DNA from: Brachycybe producta
Taxonomy: Eukaryota > Arthropoda > Diplopoda > Playtdesmida > Andrognathidae
Direction of reading: 5' to 3'
DNA length: 64,000 nucleotides
Assembly (NCBI GenBank): GCA_036925085.1
Contig: JAUPFP010000048.1
Span: forward strand, 1,449,219-1,513,218
How positions within the stretch are numbered: the stretch's first letter is position 1; each line of letters opens with the position of its first letter. Shown here piece after piece: positions 32,100 through 46,339 of the stretch. The notes beneath the pieces are model-generated. The model was not told where the DNA came from. It saw only the letters and a program-made list of their open reading frames with translations, and searched no databases. A program made the translations under genes and the position numbers.

Positions 32100-34790
32100 T
32101 ATAAAGTATAGAAAGTCGATTATACAAAATAAGGTATCAGATGACAAAAGATAGATAAAAATTTTAAAAAGTAAAGAATTTACATAATTGAAAAGTGGGT
32201 ATGTTGACAAACATTTTTGCAGTATGTTCTCTACAGTATATACTACAAGTGCCCAGAGCTAAATAGAGGAGCTTTTTTTTTTTTCAAAACTAAATAGTCC
32301 ATATTTTGGCCAAACTTATTTTATTGCAAAAAGAAGTTACAAAAGTAATACATATCCCATAGAAAAATTTGAGTCAAATAAAAGATGAACACAATAACTG
32401 AGGTCAATCATGGGTACTTTTCCTTACCCTTAAACTTTTTTTAGAAACCCATGGAAAATCTAACGAGAAACAAAAGAGTAACTTAAATTACTCAGAAGTT
32501 TCCTGTAAACTTAGAAACCAATGAATAAGTTCCTCGGAGCTTCTGAAACTTATAAGTCCATTGGAAATCTAAAAATGTGTGACCTCCGGCAGAGCACCTG
32601 AAACTAAACTTGCTGATCTGTTTATAAATATTGCAATCTGAATATATAAGGGTTTGTACCATAATAAAATACCTGTAGGCGTATATTCTTTGCAGAGCTC
32701 CATAATTCTCCAATATACTGTTTAGTTGTGTTTTTTTTTGTGAAAAAAGAAAAGTTGGGGGGAGGAGATATATAAATTGAATGAGGTGATGCAATTTATC
32801 GTTTCTAAAAAGATGTGATAATCAAAAGTTTTTTTGGAGGGAAGTCAAGTAGACCTACATATTTTCATTCAGATTTTTGAATATTTCATCCATCAATGAT
32901 TTTCATTTTGTATTTAAATCTGAAATGAAAAAAAAAACACTTGTGGTCTTTTTCTTTGGCTACAATCATATATACAAATTGGAAATTGCACCAGGATCGA
33001 TTGATGTTTAACGAAAATCTCTTTTGAAACATTTGATAAGAGAACATTGTCATCGACGTCGTCGTCGTTTATAGTACCTATATTTTATGTAAATTTCGAT
33101 TGAGAGAGAAAGTGGGTGGGATGATTTAAATAGGCATCAATTGGTTCAAAGAGAGACCAAAAGACAAGATTCATTCATTCCTTTTTTGAGACGAAAAAAA
33201 AAAAAAGATTTCTGATTGACAAGCGAAGAAAAGAACGAGTCGTTTTCTAAATCTGAATCGTATGCAATTTTGCTGGCAAATCAGCCTTTTGATTGAGCCT
33301 CAGTTGATGCATTTATGCGGCGACATTCATCCACGTGTATGTAGTTATCTCATTGAGTAACATTGAAAAGGATGCTTTTGACAGATAGCTAGCTTATAGA
33401 TAGATAGAGGGAGAGAGGGTGGGTGGGAATTTTTTTTTTTCATCATCACCTGATCTACATCACTTACTCGTACTATTGTTGGCTTTATACTGGATGTAAG
33501 CATTTCTGGTAGTGATTTGCTTTTTTTTTTACAGCCAAGGTGCGAAATCAGTTATTCTGTACAATTGTTAGATAACTTTTAGACAATGTCGAGAATTCTA
33601 TCACACAAATCAAGCTGCAATAGAATGGGTTATAATTATCCATTGCAACATATGCAAATGAAAGATGAGAACTCGTCATTATTCTGCATTTTAGAAGTAA
33701 CGATAATTAAAAATTGAAACTTTTTTTTAATATAGAAATGATTAAATGATTAACTTCATGATATTTTCATATTGATATCTTTAAAGTAAACGTTTTGTGA
33801 CAATTTCATATTTTTGTTGTCAAATGTTTGCTTATGTGAAAAATACGTCTTCCGGATGTCCAGAGGCGCCCACAGGATTGTTTCATAGGGGGCAGTGACA
33901 AATGTTATTGCTTTGGGGGCGAGAGACAAAGGATAAATTTGAAAGCGAGGCTTGGGCCCCACACTCTTTAAATCTTGGCGACCGAAGAGAGTCATAAAAA
34001 TTACAACATTATAATATATCATCACGTACATAAAAGTTGCGCACACACTGTATTTTATTTTCAAATGTGAAAATTACATAGTACAATAAGGCGAAACAAG
34101 CGCGCCCCTTTATAGTACCAGCGGGCGCCCATACTACTTTCTAAAAACTTAATATTTGATTATTTTCATAACTGCAATAAGAAACTTATTTTAAAAGAAA
34201 TAATTATGAAAAGAGTTTTATTTGATTCTGTTAATATTATATCTTCTGAAGCACTTTCTATTTTTTTTTTCTTCTTCTGAAACGCAGAATAACCCGAGTT
34301 CTAGAGGCATTTTCACTAACAAGTGAACTTAATTACATTTTCCAGGTTGGCTTGTTGTTTTAGACATTCTGCACATTGTTTAAAAAGCCATTAGTTGTAC
34401 ATATTTGGTATTTTTTTTGTACATATTGACTATTTATTCTGTAAAATGACGAATTTTTCACTGTGGCAGTGACTTATTCACGTCTTTTGTAAATGTGTGA
34501 GATGATGCTATTCAACCTTAACTAGTTTGTGCCATCAACAAAAAAATTTTGAAGAATACATTTCCTTTCACACATACAAACGCTTTCTCTCATTCCACTG
34601 ATTTTAAACACGTTTGTCGTATATGTACAGTACTTAGAGAAATCTTTTTTTATATATATATTCTACTTGAAGTATGACACGAATTGGTCTTACTTTTAGC
34701 AGAAAGCTTTTTTTTCTTTCTTGTTTTCATTTCATCAAGATCTTTTCTATTATTATTCAGCTTGACTCTTGAATAAAACCGAGAGAGTGA
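32100..34790. other. AT-rich non-coding DNA, one possible decayed transposon
   Basis: No gene recognised. GC-richer GGCGCCCACAGG near 33865 and the complement of CCAGCGGGCGCCC near 34120 form a weak inverted pair about 260 bp apart, possibly ends of a decayed DNA transposon. CGTCGTCGTCG occurs near 33055. Confidence 0.4.
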
Positions 34791-34791
34791 A

Positions 34792-34796
<5 letters not shown>

Positions 34797-34849
<53 letters not shown>
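34797..34849 (+). repeat. (GA)n microsatellite
   Basis: About 26 GA dinucleotides without interruption. Confidence 0.95.
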
Positions 34850-34853
<4 letters not shown>

Positions 34854-34859
34854 AGCCTA

Positions 34860-36570
34860 GGCTTAGATAAAGCAGACACAGCAGATTATAAAAGCTGCCT
34901 GCCTCTTTTCATTTTGGCTTCAAGTCATTTTCTGTTTTTTTTCTTCTTCTACTTCTCTTGCATATTTGCATTGATTTTGAAGCTTCAAAAACTACCTTTT
35001 TCCAATCATGTCGCGTGCAGAAGTGTCTATTTGATTTTTAATGGTGTGGTTGAAGTTTTTGAGATGAAAAGGAAAACGAAGATAATGCAAATTCTTCTTT
35101 TCACTATTATTATTCGTGATGCTTTATTCTTTGTTGTTGATGGGGTTTTTTTGTTTGTTTTGATTTTAAGTGTGGCCCAGATGTGCATAATTATAATTTG
35201 CGCAACGAATCGTGTTTGATTGTTATTTTCAATACATATTCAAAATTTCAAATTGTTATGATCAATTTTATTTTTTGCTAAAAATACATTTTCTTTCATT
35301 TAATAATATACTCATGAATTTTGACATGAGTTCAATTTGAGAGACTTATTTATTTGAATTATTAAAAAAAATTGTTAAGAATATTATAACTAATTGAATA
35401 TTTCTCCTAAGTAGGAATTAAGCAGCTTTGAAATATCATCGTATGTGAAAATTAATCAAATGTGACATGAACTTAAGTCTTAAGCCTTGCTAGAAATTAT
35501 AAATGTCGATTTGCATGATAAAAAAAATTCTGCTTACATAAGTCTTAAATAATTTTTGAACTTAAAATTTGTTGTAGATACGCTCGTACAGTCAATCTGG
35601 GTAACTTTTCCCATTAGTGTCTCTTTGCCCATTGTTGTACTGACTGTGTCGCATTTATAGCGCCATACTATATACATGTATATAAAATTATCATCTAACT
35701 TGTAAAAGGGTTTCATTTTTCTAGTTTCAAAGTAAAGCACAAGGGCAATGGAGTCGATTTATACATTGCCGAATAACCCAGTTTTTAGTGTAGGCCTATT
35801 TCAATTTTTCAAAGTTCCTGGCCGGTAACTCAAATTTAATGTTTTTATTTTATTTTGCACCAAAAGAAGTTTATTTAGGATTCGATGCTGTGCCCGTCAC
35901 CATGCAAGGTGCACATAATGTATTTAAATATTAATATTATCCTAACCATGTTTAAGCTGCTGCGACTTCCCCAGGGAGTTCACGGAGTTAATTAATTCCC
36001 GGATTTCAAGATACAGAGAGTAGAGAGATAGATAGATAGATATAGGAGAGCATCAGAGACAGGGGGGAAGAGAGAGAGCCTTTCACAGATGCAATGAACG
36101 ACTTACTATTAACTGCATTTACATGGAGTGAATAAACATGTAAAACTTTTAGGTATACAATAAATAATCTTAATTTTAAAGCCTAAAGAGTATTAGATAA
36201 TTGAAGGTAACGCATTATTGACACTTAACGAAATGTTCAACTTTGAACGAATTTTTCATGAAATTCTTTTATGAACGAAGGACGAGATTTTTGGTGCAAA
36301 TGGGAAACGTTTGTTCGGTCTTTTGTGTAATTTCCACGCAAAAACGTCATAAAACCATCTTTTAAAAATGTTGTACATAAACATTCTACAACTTTATACT
36401 TCTCACTATAGGCTTCATTGCAATTTGTCTTTTTTACGTTACTTTTTTTTTCTTCTTGTAAATGGAGCTTTAGTTATGCAAATAGTGATTAGTTTTGAGA
36501 ATTAGCCACTCAATTTTTGCTTTTGCACTTTCTGTGCCAAAATACACGTGAACGTTGGTGTGAATCCCAA
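34860..36570. other. AT-rich non-coding DNA, nothing recognised
   Basis: A 122-codon plus-strand frame (34851-35219) is hydrophobic and AT-driven, without a start context or family resemblance. A GATA run lies near 36027-36042. Confidence 0.45.
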
Positions 36571-36574
36571 TTAC

Positions 36575-36957
36575 TGTGTTCAGACTCCTTCCAGAATTGA
36601 ATACCGTATCAGTAAGTGCAGCATTCAAGCAGTTTTGAAATCACTTATTTATGTCTTCAATTTGATTTTCAGGATGTGTTGTTAAGAGTTCAATTGGTGA
36701 AAATAAACCACATATATGTACATTCCTGTTCAATATCATGTTAAATTTGAGTTTTTGTTTGTTTGTAAGTGCAGCGGCTTCACTCAACTTGTTTGCAAAG
36801 AATGATGGGTATGTGCACTTAGCTTACATGTAATCCAGTATTGAATCCACTTCATAAGTTTGACTAACTATTCCAGGATTGACTACTGGATTGGTGTGTA
36901 TTTAGACACCACACGGTATTGAATAGAGTTTTCAATACTGTACCAGTCTGAACACTG
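36575..36957. mobile_element. Possible inverted-repeat element
   Basis: TGTGTTCAGACTCCTTCCAG at the left has a partial complement near the right end (TACCAGTCTGAACACTG). The adjacent ATTGAATACCG and CGGTATTGAAT segments are also inverted. A small hairpin, GTATTGAATAGAGTTTTCAA-TAC, lies at the right end. It is non-coding, and the boundaries are approximate. Confidence 0.35.
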
Positions 36958-36969
36958 AAGCTTGTGACT

Positions 36970-39920
36970 TCAAAGCTTGGTTGATCATAAATTTAGTCTT
37001 GTGCTATTTTTTTTTTCTGATAGAAAAGAATGATAGCAAAAATATTATCAGTTTAAAAACAAACAATTTCTTGAACTATTTTGTTTTAATCAGATAAAAT
37101 GATAAAAGTCTAGCTTGTTTTTAATCCCTCTGACATATAACACGCAAAGAGTTAAAAATGTGGCTTATATAGAACTATTATTCTTTTAGTTTTGATCACC
37201 AGCGCCATGTGTAGACAGTGAACATACAAATAGTACATTAAATTGGAATAAGGAGTTTAATGTTTTGCGGCTAAACATAATTGTAAAAATGGTAAAATAC
37301 GCATGCATATAAATAGTATTTCTCAAGATAAACATACTACTCTATATTATGCTGAGTGGTTATGGTGAACTGTCAAGATACTATTCAGAGATTGTAAATT
37401 CATACTATACTTAATAAGTAAATGCTTAAAATTTAACATTGAAATTACTAATCTTGTATTATTTTTTAGATATAACCTAAAGCCTAATCATCAAAGCTCG
37501 CTGGCCTGTTTTCTGCCAAAATTCGATATGTTTTCATCATTTGTAATCCTTCTATGCCTTTAACATTTTTTTATCAGGTTTGTCTAAAGGATGCAACCAA
37601 GGTATAAATTCTTGATACAATTTTTTGAGGATTATGTCTTAGGTTTTAACGATTTTCAAAAACGGCTTAAAAAGATAAGAAGTTCGCGTTCTTCTTCGTA
37701 ATTTTTTTTTTCTTCTTCACAACACACATCGAAGAAACAGCACTTCTTTTTCTTCTTCTCTGCATTCAGCATTAAACTTTCATTAATAACATCGTCTTTT
37801 ATAATTGCCTAGTTTGAAAACAGCAAGACGCCAGACTTGTACCTCAATTTTATTTTTCTCTATATATTTTGTATTACAACAAAGATTGCACAGAACGAAA
37901 AAAAATGTTCCCTCCTCTTGAATGAACATCTTTATATTTATACCTAACCAAAGCAATTTCTGTTTTGTTGTCATGAGGGAAATACAATGTTTAAGATATT
38001 AAGTTTGCAAACATTACTTTAAACTTTGAAAGATATATACAGTATTATGTATATACAACAAAAAAAAACTTTTATAAGTTGCAACCAAGAAACACAAAAT
38101 AACATCACCACAGCTTAAACACATTAAGAACTTCATTACTTTACAAGAAGAAAAAAAAGCATCTGTTGGTGTATCAACACAAGTGTTTGTCATTGATTTT
38201 GTCTGAAAATTATTATGCATTTTTTTAATGCGGACATCAAGTGTTTTTTAGAAGTTCTTTTTAAATTCGTTCAAGTGTTTTTTAGCAGCCAAAGTGTAAA
38301 GATGAAAGCTACTGACTCTCATAGGACACATGCCCAATCTTATTTTCATTTTATACTTGAGATTTTATTAAGGCAAGCAACACTCTAAATGTAAACATCT
38401 TACCATAATATATTTTTCCAATTTCTGAGAACAAGTAGCAACTAGAAAGTGGCCTTTTTTCTCTAAAATATAATCTGCCAGTGTTGTTTATTTTTAGTTG
38501 GACCCTATCCTGAAGGGATTTTTGGTATCAGTAGCAAAACATGCTCTTAATTATTCGTTTTTTTCTGAAGAATTTTTTTCTTCAAAACTATATGTAATTT
38601 AGAAGCATGACTTGCAATGTATGTAATGTATATGTTAGTATGTAGTAGACTACAACAATTGCATTTGGGATTTTGACATTGTAATTTTGGTCTCCTAGCT
38701 GTCAGCATTCTTTCTTTTTTTATTTTCATTCTTATGCTTTATATATACTGTATATCCTACCATATGTGCGCATCACAACTAGATACTTAATTAGATTTTC
38801 TACATTTTTTTTAAACTACCTAAACGTTTGTGTTTACTATTTAGTGTGTATGTCTTTTGTGTGTTTCTGTTCTTTCCCCTGTGAGTGTTTTGGGGATATT
38901 AAACTTAAGAAGGAGAAGAAAAAAGCCAAGCAACGTAGTAACCACGTTTTTTAAACCATTACTCAAACGACATTATTATATATTACATTGTACACATGAG
39001 TAAAAACAAATATTTTAAGTATAACAAGAAAATGTAAAAAAGGAAGGTTCAAAATTTAATCTGATTAACTCCTAAACAACTCTCTATGTCATATTCACTA
39101 ATAAACAATTTGAGAATACTTCAAAAATGTTATTATTTCTATATTGTTTACTTAAAACATAAACTTGAACAACTTAACTACCGTAATAATGTCTAAAAGT
39201 GTTACATTTTTTATGATCACAAAAACTTATCTATAAAACTCATTTTGTTATTATTAATAAAAGTTATAACAACTTTAATACAATATGTTCATACTCAATA
39301 CGCTCATAATATATAGGTTATTTGAAATTTGTATTAGAATTTTATATAACAATTTTTGTCTTATTTATTTTTTTTTCCTTAGGTTTTCTTATAAGTTGAT
39401 TTATATATCATCTGGATGTCTTTATTGTTGAATTGCAGTTTTGTAAGTAGATCTATATTGAAGTAGTTTCTGCAGTATTATTATTTTTGTTATTATTATT
39501 AGTAGCAATAAGTGAGTCCTATGGTAGTAGTATTAGTAGTAGTAGTAATACAGAAGTTGTAACAAGTTGTGATCCTAATATGAAAAGACGTATGTTTTCT
39601 GCTCAAATTACTTGAGTAATTTGCTGTCCAAGCAAGTAAAGAATAGGTTTTTTTCACATGGTGGGCGTGGAGAGGATTGAGGGGCTGAATGATGAGTGGT
39701 GGTGAGTGTGGATGGTGGATGGTTTACGATTTTTTTTGTTGTCGTTAAAGTGGGAAATCAATCACTCTGCAGAATCACTAGTAAATGTGCAAAACCACTA
39801 CTATTTTTGTAGTAAATCTACACAAATAATGTTTTAGGCAGGGTTCAAATTGCTTATAACAGCAAGCATGCAGTACATAATGCATTTATGATCATACAGT
39901 ATTCTTGATGGCTGCAAATT
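36970..39920. other. AT-rich non-coding DNA, nothing recognised
   Basis: Only short frames. A short AGT-type microsatellite lies near 39520-39550. Motifs at 39760-39810 (AATCACTAGTAAATGTGC) resemble the MITE at 7933-8107. Confidence 0.45.
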
Positions 39921-39922
39921 TT

Positions 39923-40032
39923 GAGATAATCAAAGCTAGTGCTAAACTCATGACTGAATTATAAGTCATCAACTTTAATATAAAGATTCAATGTAAAAAT
40001 TGATGACTTTAGCTCTAGCTTTGACTATCTCT
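39923..40032. repeat. 110-bp imperfect inverted repeat
   Basis: The arm GAGATAATCAAAGCTAGTGC TAAACTCAT pairs with the complement of 40003-40032 with three or four mismatches around a spacer of about 50 bp. It lies immediately left of the transposon at 40067. Confidence 0.6.
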
Positions 40033-40066
40033 CGTTGTTAGTAATCAATAAGGATATGACAATAAT

Positions 40067-40365
40067 TAGGGCTCGGATTTTTATGCTAAGTCAAGCAAAT
40101 GTTTCTCAGTTTGTGGACCAAGTGCCCATTGTGACGCAACTGTAATAATTTTTATTATGAATTTTCTAATTAAAAAGGTTGGTTAGAGGCTAGATATTTG
40201 GTTCCTATCAGTTGTCAACAAGAGTGCTAGCCTTTAATTAGTGTTGTTGATTGAAATAATCATAATGATTGTTGGTTGATCTAAAAGGGATTGTTACTTC
40301 ACAATTGACCGTGGGCCACAGATTGAGAAACATTTGCTTGACATTGCATACAAATCCGAGCCCTA
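40067..40365. mobile_element. MITE with TAGGGCTCGGAT termini
   Basis: Both ends match over about 50 bp in inverted orientation: TAGGGCTCGGATTT, ATG, GTCAAGCAAATGTTTCTCA, TGTGG and CC. The element is about 300 bp and non-coding. AATAAT-like flanks make the target duplication ambiguous, either a 3-bp TAA or an imperfect 8-bp site. A Harbinger-type or hAT-type origin is therefore possible. Confidence 0.7.
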
Positions 40366-41340
40366 ATAATAACATTATTGTGATTTGCGTGTTGTGTTAG
40401 GCAATTTGAATATTCTGTTTTAAACGCTAGTAAATGTGCAGCTCGTACAATTACTACCAATGTGGCAGTTCAGGGTTTTGCACATTAACAGTATATTCTG
40501 TAGAATGTCTGATTTTTTTTTTCTTCTATCTTTGCTTCTACGCGTACTAAGTTTTCGGAGATCCAGAACACGTATCACTCACTCCTCACTCAATGTATAC
40601 CATAATGTTATATATATACTGTATTTTCCATGTTGAATCATAAGATTTTGATAGATGTTCTTCAACTTCTTGTGCCCAGTGGATCTTTTTTTTTTGGTGC
40701 TTTTTTCATATGTATGGTTTGTGATAATACCATACTTGAGAGATAACTTGAAATATTATTGGTTGAAAAGTGAACTGGAACCAATTCGCTAATAGAACTA
40801 TTTTATCTAATAGGTTTATATAGATAGAACAGAAAAGATAAAACGCTATTCAGAAAAGTCCTTTGAGTATTACACCAAAATATATATATGGCAAACTAAA
40901 TATTACAGAATGTCTATGAGTAGTAGTATAGATTATGAAAACTCTTGGCAGTGTGTGTGTGTCTATTCACATAACTCAATTCACTTTCGACAAATCTACA
41001 GTATCTTCTTTCATTGTAACACGTGTTATATTGAACAATCATATTTTTGGTGGTTATTTCTTTTAAATTTGAACGCGTTGCAATATAAAATGTTTTTTAG
41101 ATTTTTATATCAATGGTTGATGTTTGTTCAGTGGAAAGGCTTTTTTTTTTTTGAGTTTTTGACAGAAAACCCATTTTTGTATTTTTATTGGAAGGAAAAA
41201 ATAAAATCTAATTTCATAACTTAATATTTACACACAAATTCTACTTTGTGAAGATACGAACTGTCATAGTAGTGAAATTATGACCGTGTAGAATAATAAT
41301 AAATTTCAGTGCTATATTTCTTAAAGAATATTGTGCGCCA

Positions 41341-41408
41341 ACCAATAAAGCCACACCTGCAATGTATTACAAGTTTTAATGCATTTCAGGTGTGGTGTTA
41401 TTGGTTTA
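41341..41408. repeat. 68-bp inverted repeat
   Basis: ACCAATAAAGCCACACCTGC and the complement of TTCAGGTGTGGTGTTATTGGT pair with few mismatches around a 20-bp centre. Confidence 0.7.
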
Positions 41409-41414
41409 TAGTAA

Positions 41415-44400
41415 ATAATTTTATGACACCAATAAGAGCGAAGTTTTTCACGGTTATTAGCTAACACTAACACCATAACATGATCCAATATCAATTACAT
41501 CGTAGTTGACAAATTGAAAAGGGATAAGACACTAATGACTATCCCTATTTTATCTAATGTTTGATTGGTTGTTGAAGCGTGGTTGATCCAAAAGTTTGTT
41601 GTTATACGTGCCCTTTGTCTATTGCTTCACCTGCCCTTTATCCTTTGCCATTTCCTCTTTTGTTTTATGATAGTAAATATGTTTATTTATTATATAACTT
41701 CCAAGAAATTGGTCTAAAAGGCTCCTGATTAAAATAATTAACCAGTAATATTGAGATTACATGTATAATCATTTATTCATTTCATGAAATCAATTGTTTC
41801 ATTAATTGATTCACAAATGCTTGCACATCTTCAGAAAAACAAAACATAAACATTGGTGTCCAAATTTTTATTGTAGTCATTAAGGTATTAAACTGGCTTC
41901 TATAAATACCAACAGATGATACCCCATGGTGGTTCATCTACTTGGGTTTACATACAGTACATGGTTTATTTATTTACTGTTGTCTTATAATTAATTTAGA
42001 AATGTACTAAATGTTTAATTCGTGTGTGGTACAGAAGCAGGTTGTAAAGTAACAATAACAATAGTTATATTTACAACAAAATTTATTAGCATTTGTAATT
42101 GCAATAAACTGTGATTGCCAACATGAAGATACATTTGCACAACTTGGAAATTTAATAGTTTCTGCAGAAAACGTTTATCTTATTTTCGTACAAGATTCAT
42201 GGGCAACATTCTTTCTAATCTTTTTATAGTCACAATCTTGCAGCAAAGCCAATGTGATTATCGCTTTAATCTAGCTAATGCTATTGCTTGGCATTCCTTC
42301 ACCAAGGTAAATTTTAATTCAAATAAAGCCAGTTGAATGTTTTATGATCATACTGTACAACTGAAAGAAAAAAGCATTGCTTTCATCATTGCGAGGAGTT
42401 TATCGAACACATAACAACCACTACAGTAGATTACTAAGTTATTAGAACCTACTAAATATCCTAATCCTGAGAAAGCTCATCATTTAGTTCATTCATTTGT
42501 TATTGTGTGGTATAAGCCTTTTTTTTTTGGCCTGTTGAATTCACAAAGGAATTTTTAAGTCGTTTTTTACGGTGTTGTCGCGCCTTCTATACAATTTCAT
42601 GCAGTCCAGACTTCGTGTCGATTTGAGTGTGTGACCACTGCATCCGTTAACACAAAAGCGCCTTTGTCACATTTAGAAAATGGTCTGGCGGGTTGATGAT
42701 AGGAACTTATGGTTGCCGTTTTGAGTTTGTCTAGGCCAATTTATTTTTTTTAAACCTTCTACACTTGTATAAGTTATACACAGTATAGATCTACAACATA
42801 CAATTGTATGGTAAGAATTCTAATGGATAAGAAGAGAGGGAAGGAAGAAGGGGTCTTTTTTCAGCAATGACCCTGACGACGATGAGGATGATCAATATAT
42901 CGTTTGGACAGTCAATTACCCGTTTTCAGAGTAGAATCCTCCCCGCAATTGAAGTATCCTATATCCATTTATTCATTTTCTACTTTATGTGTGTATAAAA
43001 TGAAGGCGTAGTCATTTTTTTTTTACTTTCTTGTTTTTTTCTTCTTCTAACTTTCTTTCTAATCTTTACTCTTTTGTACATATTTGAAATGACAATTCTC
43101 TTAGAAAAATACATCTAATGCAAATTTAGGTAATTAGAAAAAAAGAATACTGAAGAGATTATTTGAATCCACACTTTGTTTACTTGATGCTTTCTCATTC
43201 AATTAACTTTTTTTTATTTTTATATTATTACTGTAAAAGGTTATCTTCTTTCTGTTTTACATATTAACTTGTAAGAAAGCATATAATTCCTTTTGTTTAC
43301 TCATTTCTTATTATTTTTTTCATTTCTTTTAACAATATGCAATGGGTTTAGCCTTTTTCATGCTATAATGAAAAAAGTGCCTTTTTATGACTGTTATTTT
43401 TGTAGAAACGCCTCCTGTTGCTATAAAAAAAACCTTATTCATGACTTAAGATTTTCATGATTTATCATTTTGGGTTTTCATATAATGTATGATCCTTAAT
43501 AATGGATTTAGAGACAGAGTGTTTTTGACATTTACTTAACTAATAGGAGGCCAAAATAGCAAAAAGAAGAGAGGTCTATAAATGAGGTTACATCCGGAAA
43601 AATATTTCTCTCTAGGATGTCCAGAGATTGATGATGTAATGTCCAGCTAATAGGAGATTATGTTAGATAAAACTCCCTTGACTCAGTTGTTTTCTGTTAA
43701 ACATAGCTAGCTAGCTAGAATAAGCTGTAGGAAGCTGTTGATCGAATTAACTTAATTCATCATTGTTCTTGCATGTGGACAGACTTAAATAAAGCGTTTT
43801 TTAGTATTTATTAGTAAGAAGGTTTTCAAAAGAATGTTTATGCGTTGTCCTCGTTACACTTTATTTTTGACCAAAACACTAAAAACCATTATTTTTAATT
43901 GGACTCTTGCAGAGTTTATTTTTTGTTGTTGTTGTTACAAATTAAGGTGTTTATTTACTTTAAAAAAGACTAGTTTGATAAATTTCTGGAGCTCTTTTGT
44001 GGCCAATTTAAAGCAATGTTTACATTGGAAGGTTTTTAATCGTTTTATGTCTTGTTTGCTACTAACTTTGTCTTTCTTTTTATCTGCAGTGTCCTGCTAA
44101 TTATTTATTAAACAATTAGTTTTAGTAGGTCATTACAGAAGTGAAGTTTCCTGGTAGACCGCAAGGAATGTTGTGTGTGTTTGCAACTATATATTATCAA
44201 CTTAAATTTTTAGTTGTATACTTTGTTTTTCTCTGGTTAGCTTAACATGAAGATTCACTATTGTTCTGTTTGTTTATCGAAATTATGTATAACAAGTTTC
44301 TTAGTTTTTCAAAAGTTTATATGTTCACTGTTCAGTGATTTTTATTTTCAACCTAGACTGAAATTTACTTTCCACAAACACGTTCAACTTTTGGCCAGGT

Positions 44401-45630
44401 TTTCTTGGGATCTTATTCTTGGCATCAATTAGAAAAAAATATCTGAATGAGGCTGTTTTTTTGTTTGTCATTTGTTATTGTTTTTTTTAATGAGTTTTAT
44501 GTTTGGTATTGTTTAGAATTGATGCCAATGACAGCTGTCCAAGAACTTTATTATTCAAAAGTCGTCGTCTTGGATTAGAAATAATATTGACAAGGTTGTG
44601 GTGAACATGATTAATAAGAAATGAAAATTAATGAAAACAACTGTTTTAAGGCTAAAATTAAAGAAAACTTTGTTTTTAAATGATGATACTTTTTGGGAGA
44701 ATTCCTAGCCTCTAAGCAAGTTTTTTTGGTTGAAAAAGCATATTTTTTTTTGCAGTGAGGGCAGTGGAAAATTTATTGCCCCTATTAAAGGGCAATCACT
44801 ACTAACATTATAAGCCCATCATGTTTCTTTTATTGCCGCGTTTGCACAAAATGAATACCGTAATAAATGTACGAGCCGAATAATGTTTTTGCGTTAACGT
44901 TTAGCAAAACTTATTTAATTGTTTTTGCTTAAACAAAGAAATTCTATTTTATTTTTTTTGCGAAAAGTTCGTGCAAAAAGGAACTTCTTGTTCTGTATAA
45001 ACTGAGAATAGAGAACGGCAAAATTAAGAGTTTTAAATGTTTGCAGTGGTTGCATTTTGACAAGGATACTGTATTATTTCATCAACTTCATTGTATCATA
45101 CACTACAATCATAGTTTTATTTCTAATCCAAGCCAGCCACCGAACAACTGTGGCATAATACCTATTATTTCACATTAAAATAATTTATTATTGTGTTTTT
45201 ATTAAAAGCAAATTTCAATCTATACATTGAGATGTATAACGATTTGACTATACTTGCTTTTAGTTAAATTTGAATTATTATAAAAAAAAGTAAAAATTCA
45301 TTATTTACTAGTTGTTTCTCGACTGTTTAATTGTTTACAATTTTTTTTTTGGTAGTTCTTATATTATTTATGTTTAAATCTGATACAAGAGAGGGCGCTT
45401 TCTTCGTTAGATTTTGTGTTCATATAGATTTTTTTTTCTAAATTGGTATTGTTATTTATATGTGAAAGCGTACATTGTGTATAATTTGAGTAGTAATTTT
45501 TTTATGACCAACATATGTTACCTCTTGAATTACTCATTTGTAAACATTGTTATTTCTAGTGCTTGTAGTATTGTGGGTGTGGATTCTAACCTTCCAAGAG
45601 TTCTTCTTGAATGTCTTATTTCTTTCACGC
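41415..45630. other. AT-rich non-coding DNA, nothing firmly recognised
   Basis: Frames stay below 105 codons and are AT-driven. A CTAG run lies at 43705-43720. A 16-bp inverted match (CTTGGATTAGAAATAA) joins 44570 and 45120, with weak similarity next to it, but it is too short to call an element. A splice-acceptor-like tract near 44085 leads to no convincing exon. Confidence 0.4.
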
Positions 45631-45635
45631 GTGTA

Positions 45636-46322
45636 CAGGGTGGTAGTTTCAGTTTTATGCCGTTACAAAATTCATTACGTTTTTTTCTGCTGAAAATCTG
45701 TATAAACTTGAACTGAAGCACCACAAAAAAATTAATTCAAAATTACTTCTATTTATGAAAAGAAAATAAGAAATAGCATTTATATTAGGGTTCCTTTCAT
45801 TATGGAAAACCTGGAAACTCTATAATTTTCAGGAAATGTAAAGTTTGATTGGGAACTCATCTGAAAAAAAAATACGCAGGCATTTTTTTTTTGTAAAAAA
45901 CAATATTGTCAAGGAAAATTCAGTAAAATTAAAACTTGAATTTTTTTTTTGTATTTTCACTACTATATGTGATATTTAAAATACGGCGCGGGTTTAAACT
46001 ATAATATTGCGCTGACAGAATGTTAAATGCATTCTTGGACACGGTAATGTACTATGCAATTCCAATGAGTTTGAATGTTTTTTATACATTAAAAAATAGA
46101 CCAAATTTCACTGAAAAACCCAGAAAAGTCAGAGGAAGCGAACATTTTTATTTGTTTGGAACCCCGTGTCCTAAACAGTTCTTCAATATTTAATTACTTA
46201 ACCAACACATTGTTTGTTTGGTTCATCTTTCTCTTGTGTTTTATTTACTGTCAACAATTACCCGGTACTGTTGTAGATAATGATAAATGTTGTAATGATA
46301 CACAACTTAAACTACCACCCTG
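45636..46322. mobile_element. Mariner-like MITE, CAGGGTGGTAGTTT termini
   Basis: The left end CAGGGTGGTAGTTTCAGTT and the complement of the right end, CAGGGTGGTAGTTTAAGTT, match at 18 of 19, and similarity continues for about 45 bp. TA flanks both sides (45634-45635 and 46323-46324), the expected Tc1/mariner target duplication. The 687-bp interior is AT-rich with no transposase. Confidence 0.75.
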
Positions 46323-46339
46323 TACGTGTGTTTGTTTTT

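Noticed and set aside
44060-44110. Exon after TTTTTATCTGCAG near 44088
   Set aside because: Following codons stop within 10 residues or at once, with no family resemblance.
44566-45132. MITE with CTTGGATTAGAAATAA ends
   Set aside because: The 16-bp inverted match is near chance level in 64 kb of AT-rich DNA, and the neighbouring bases do not extend it convincingly.
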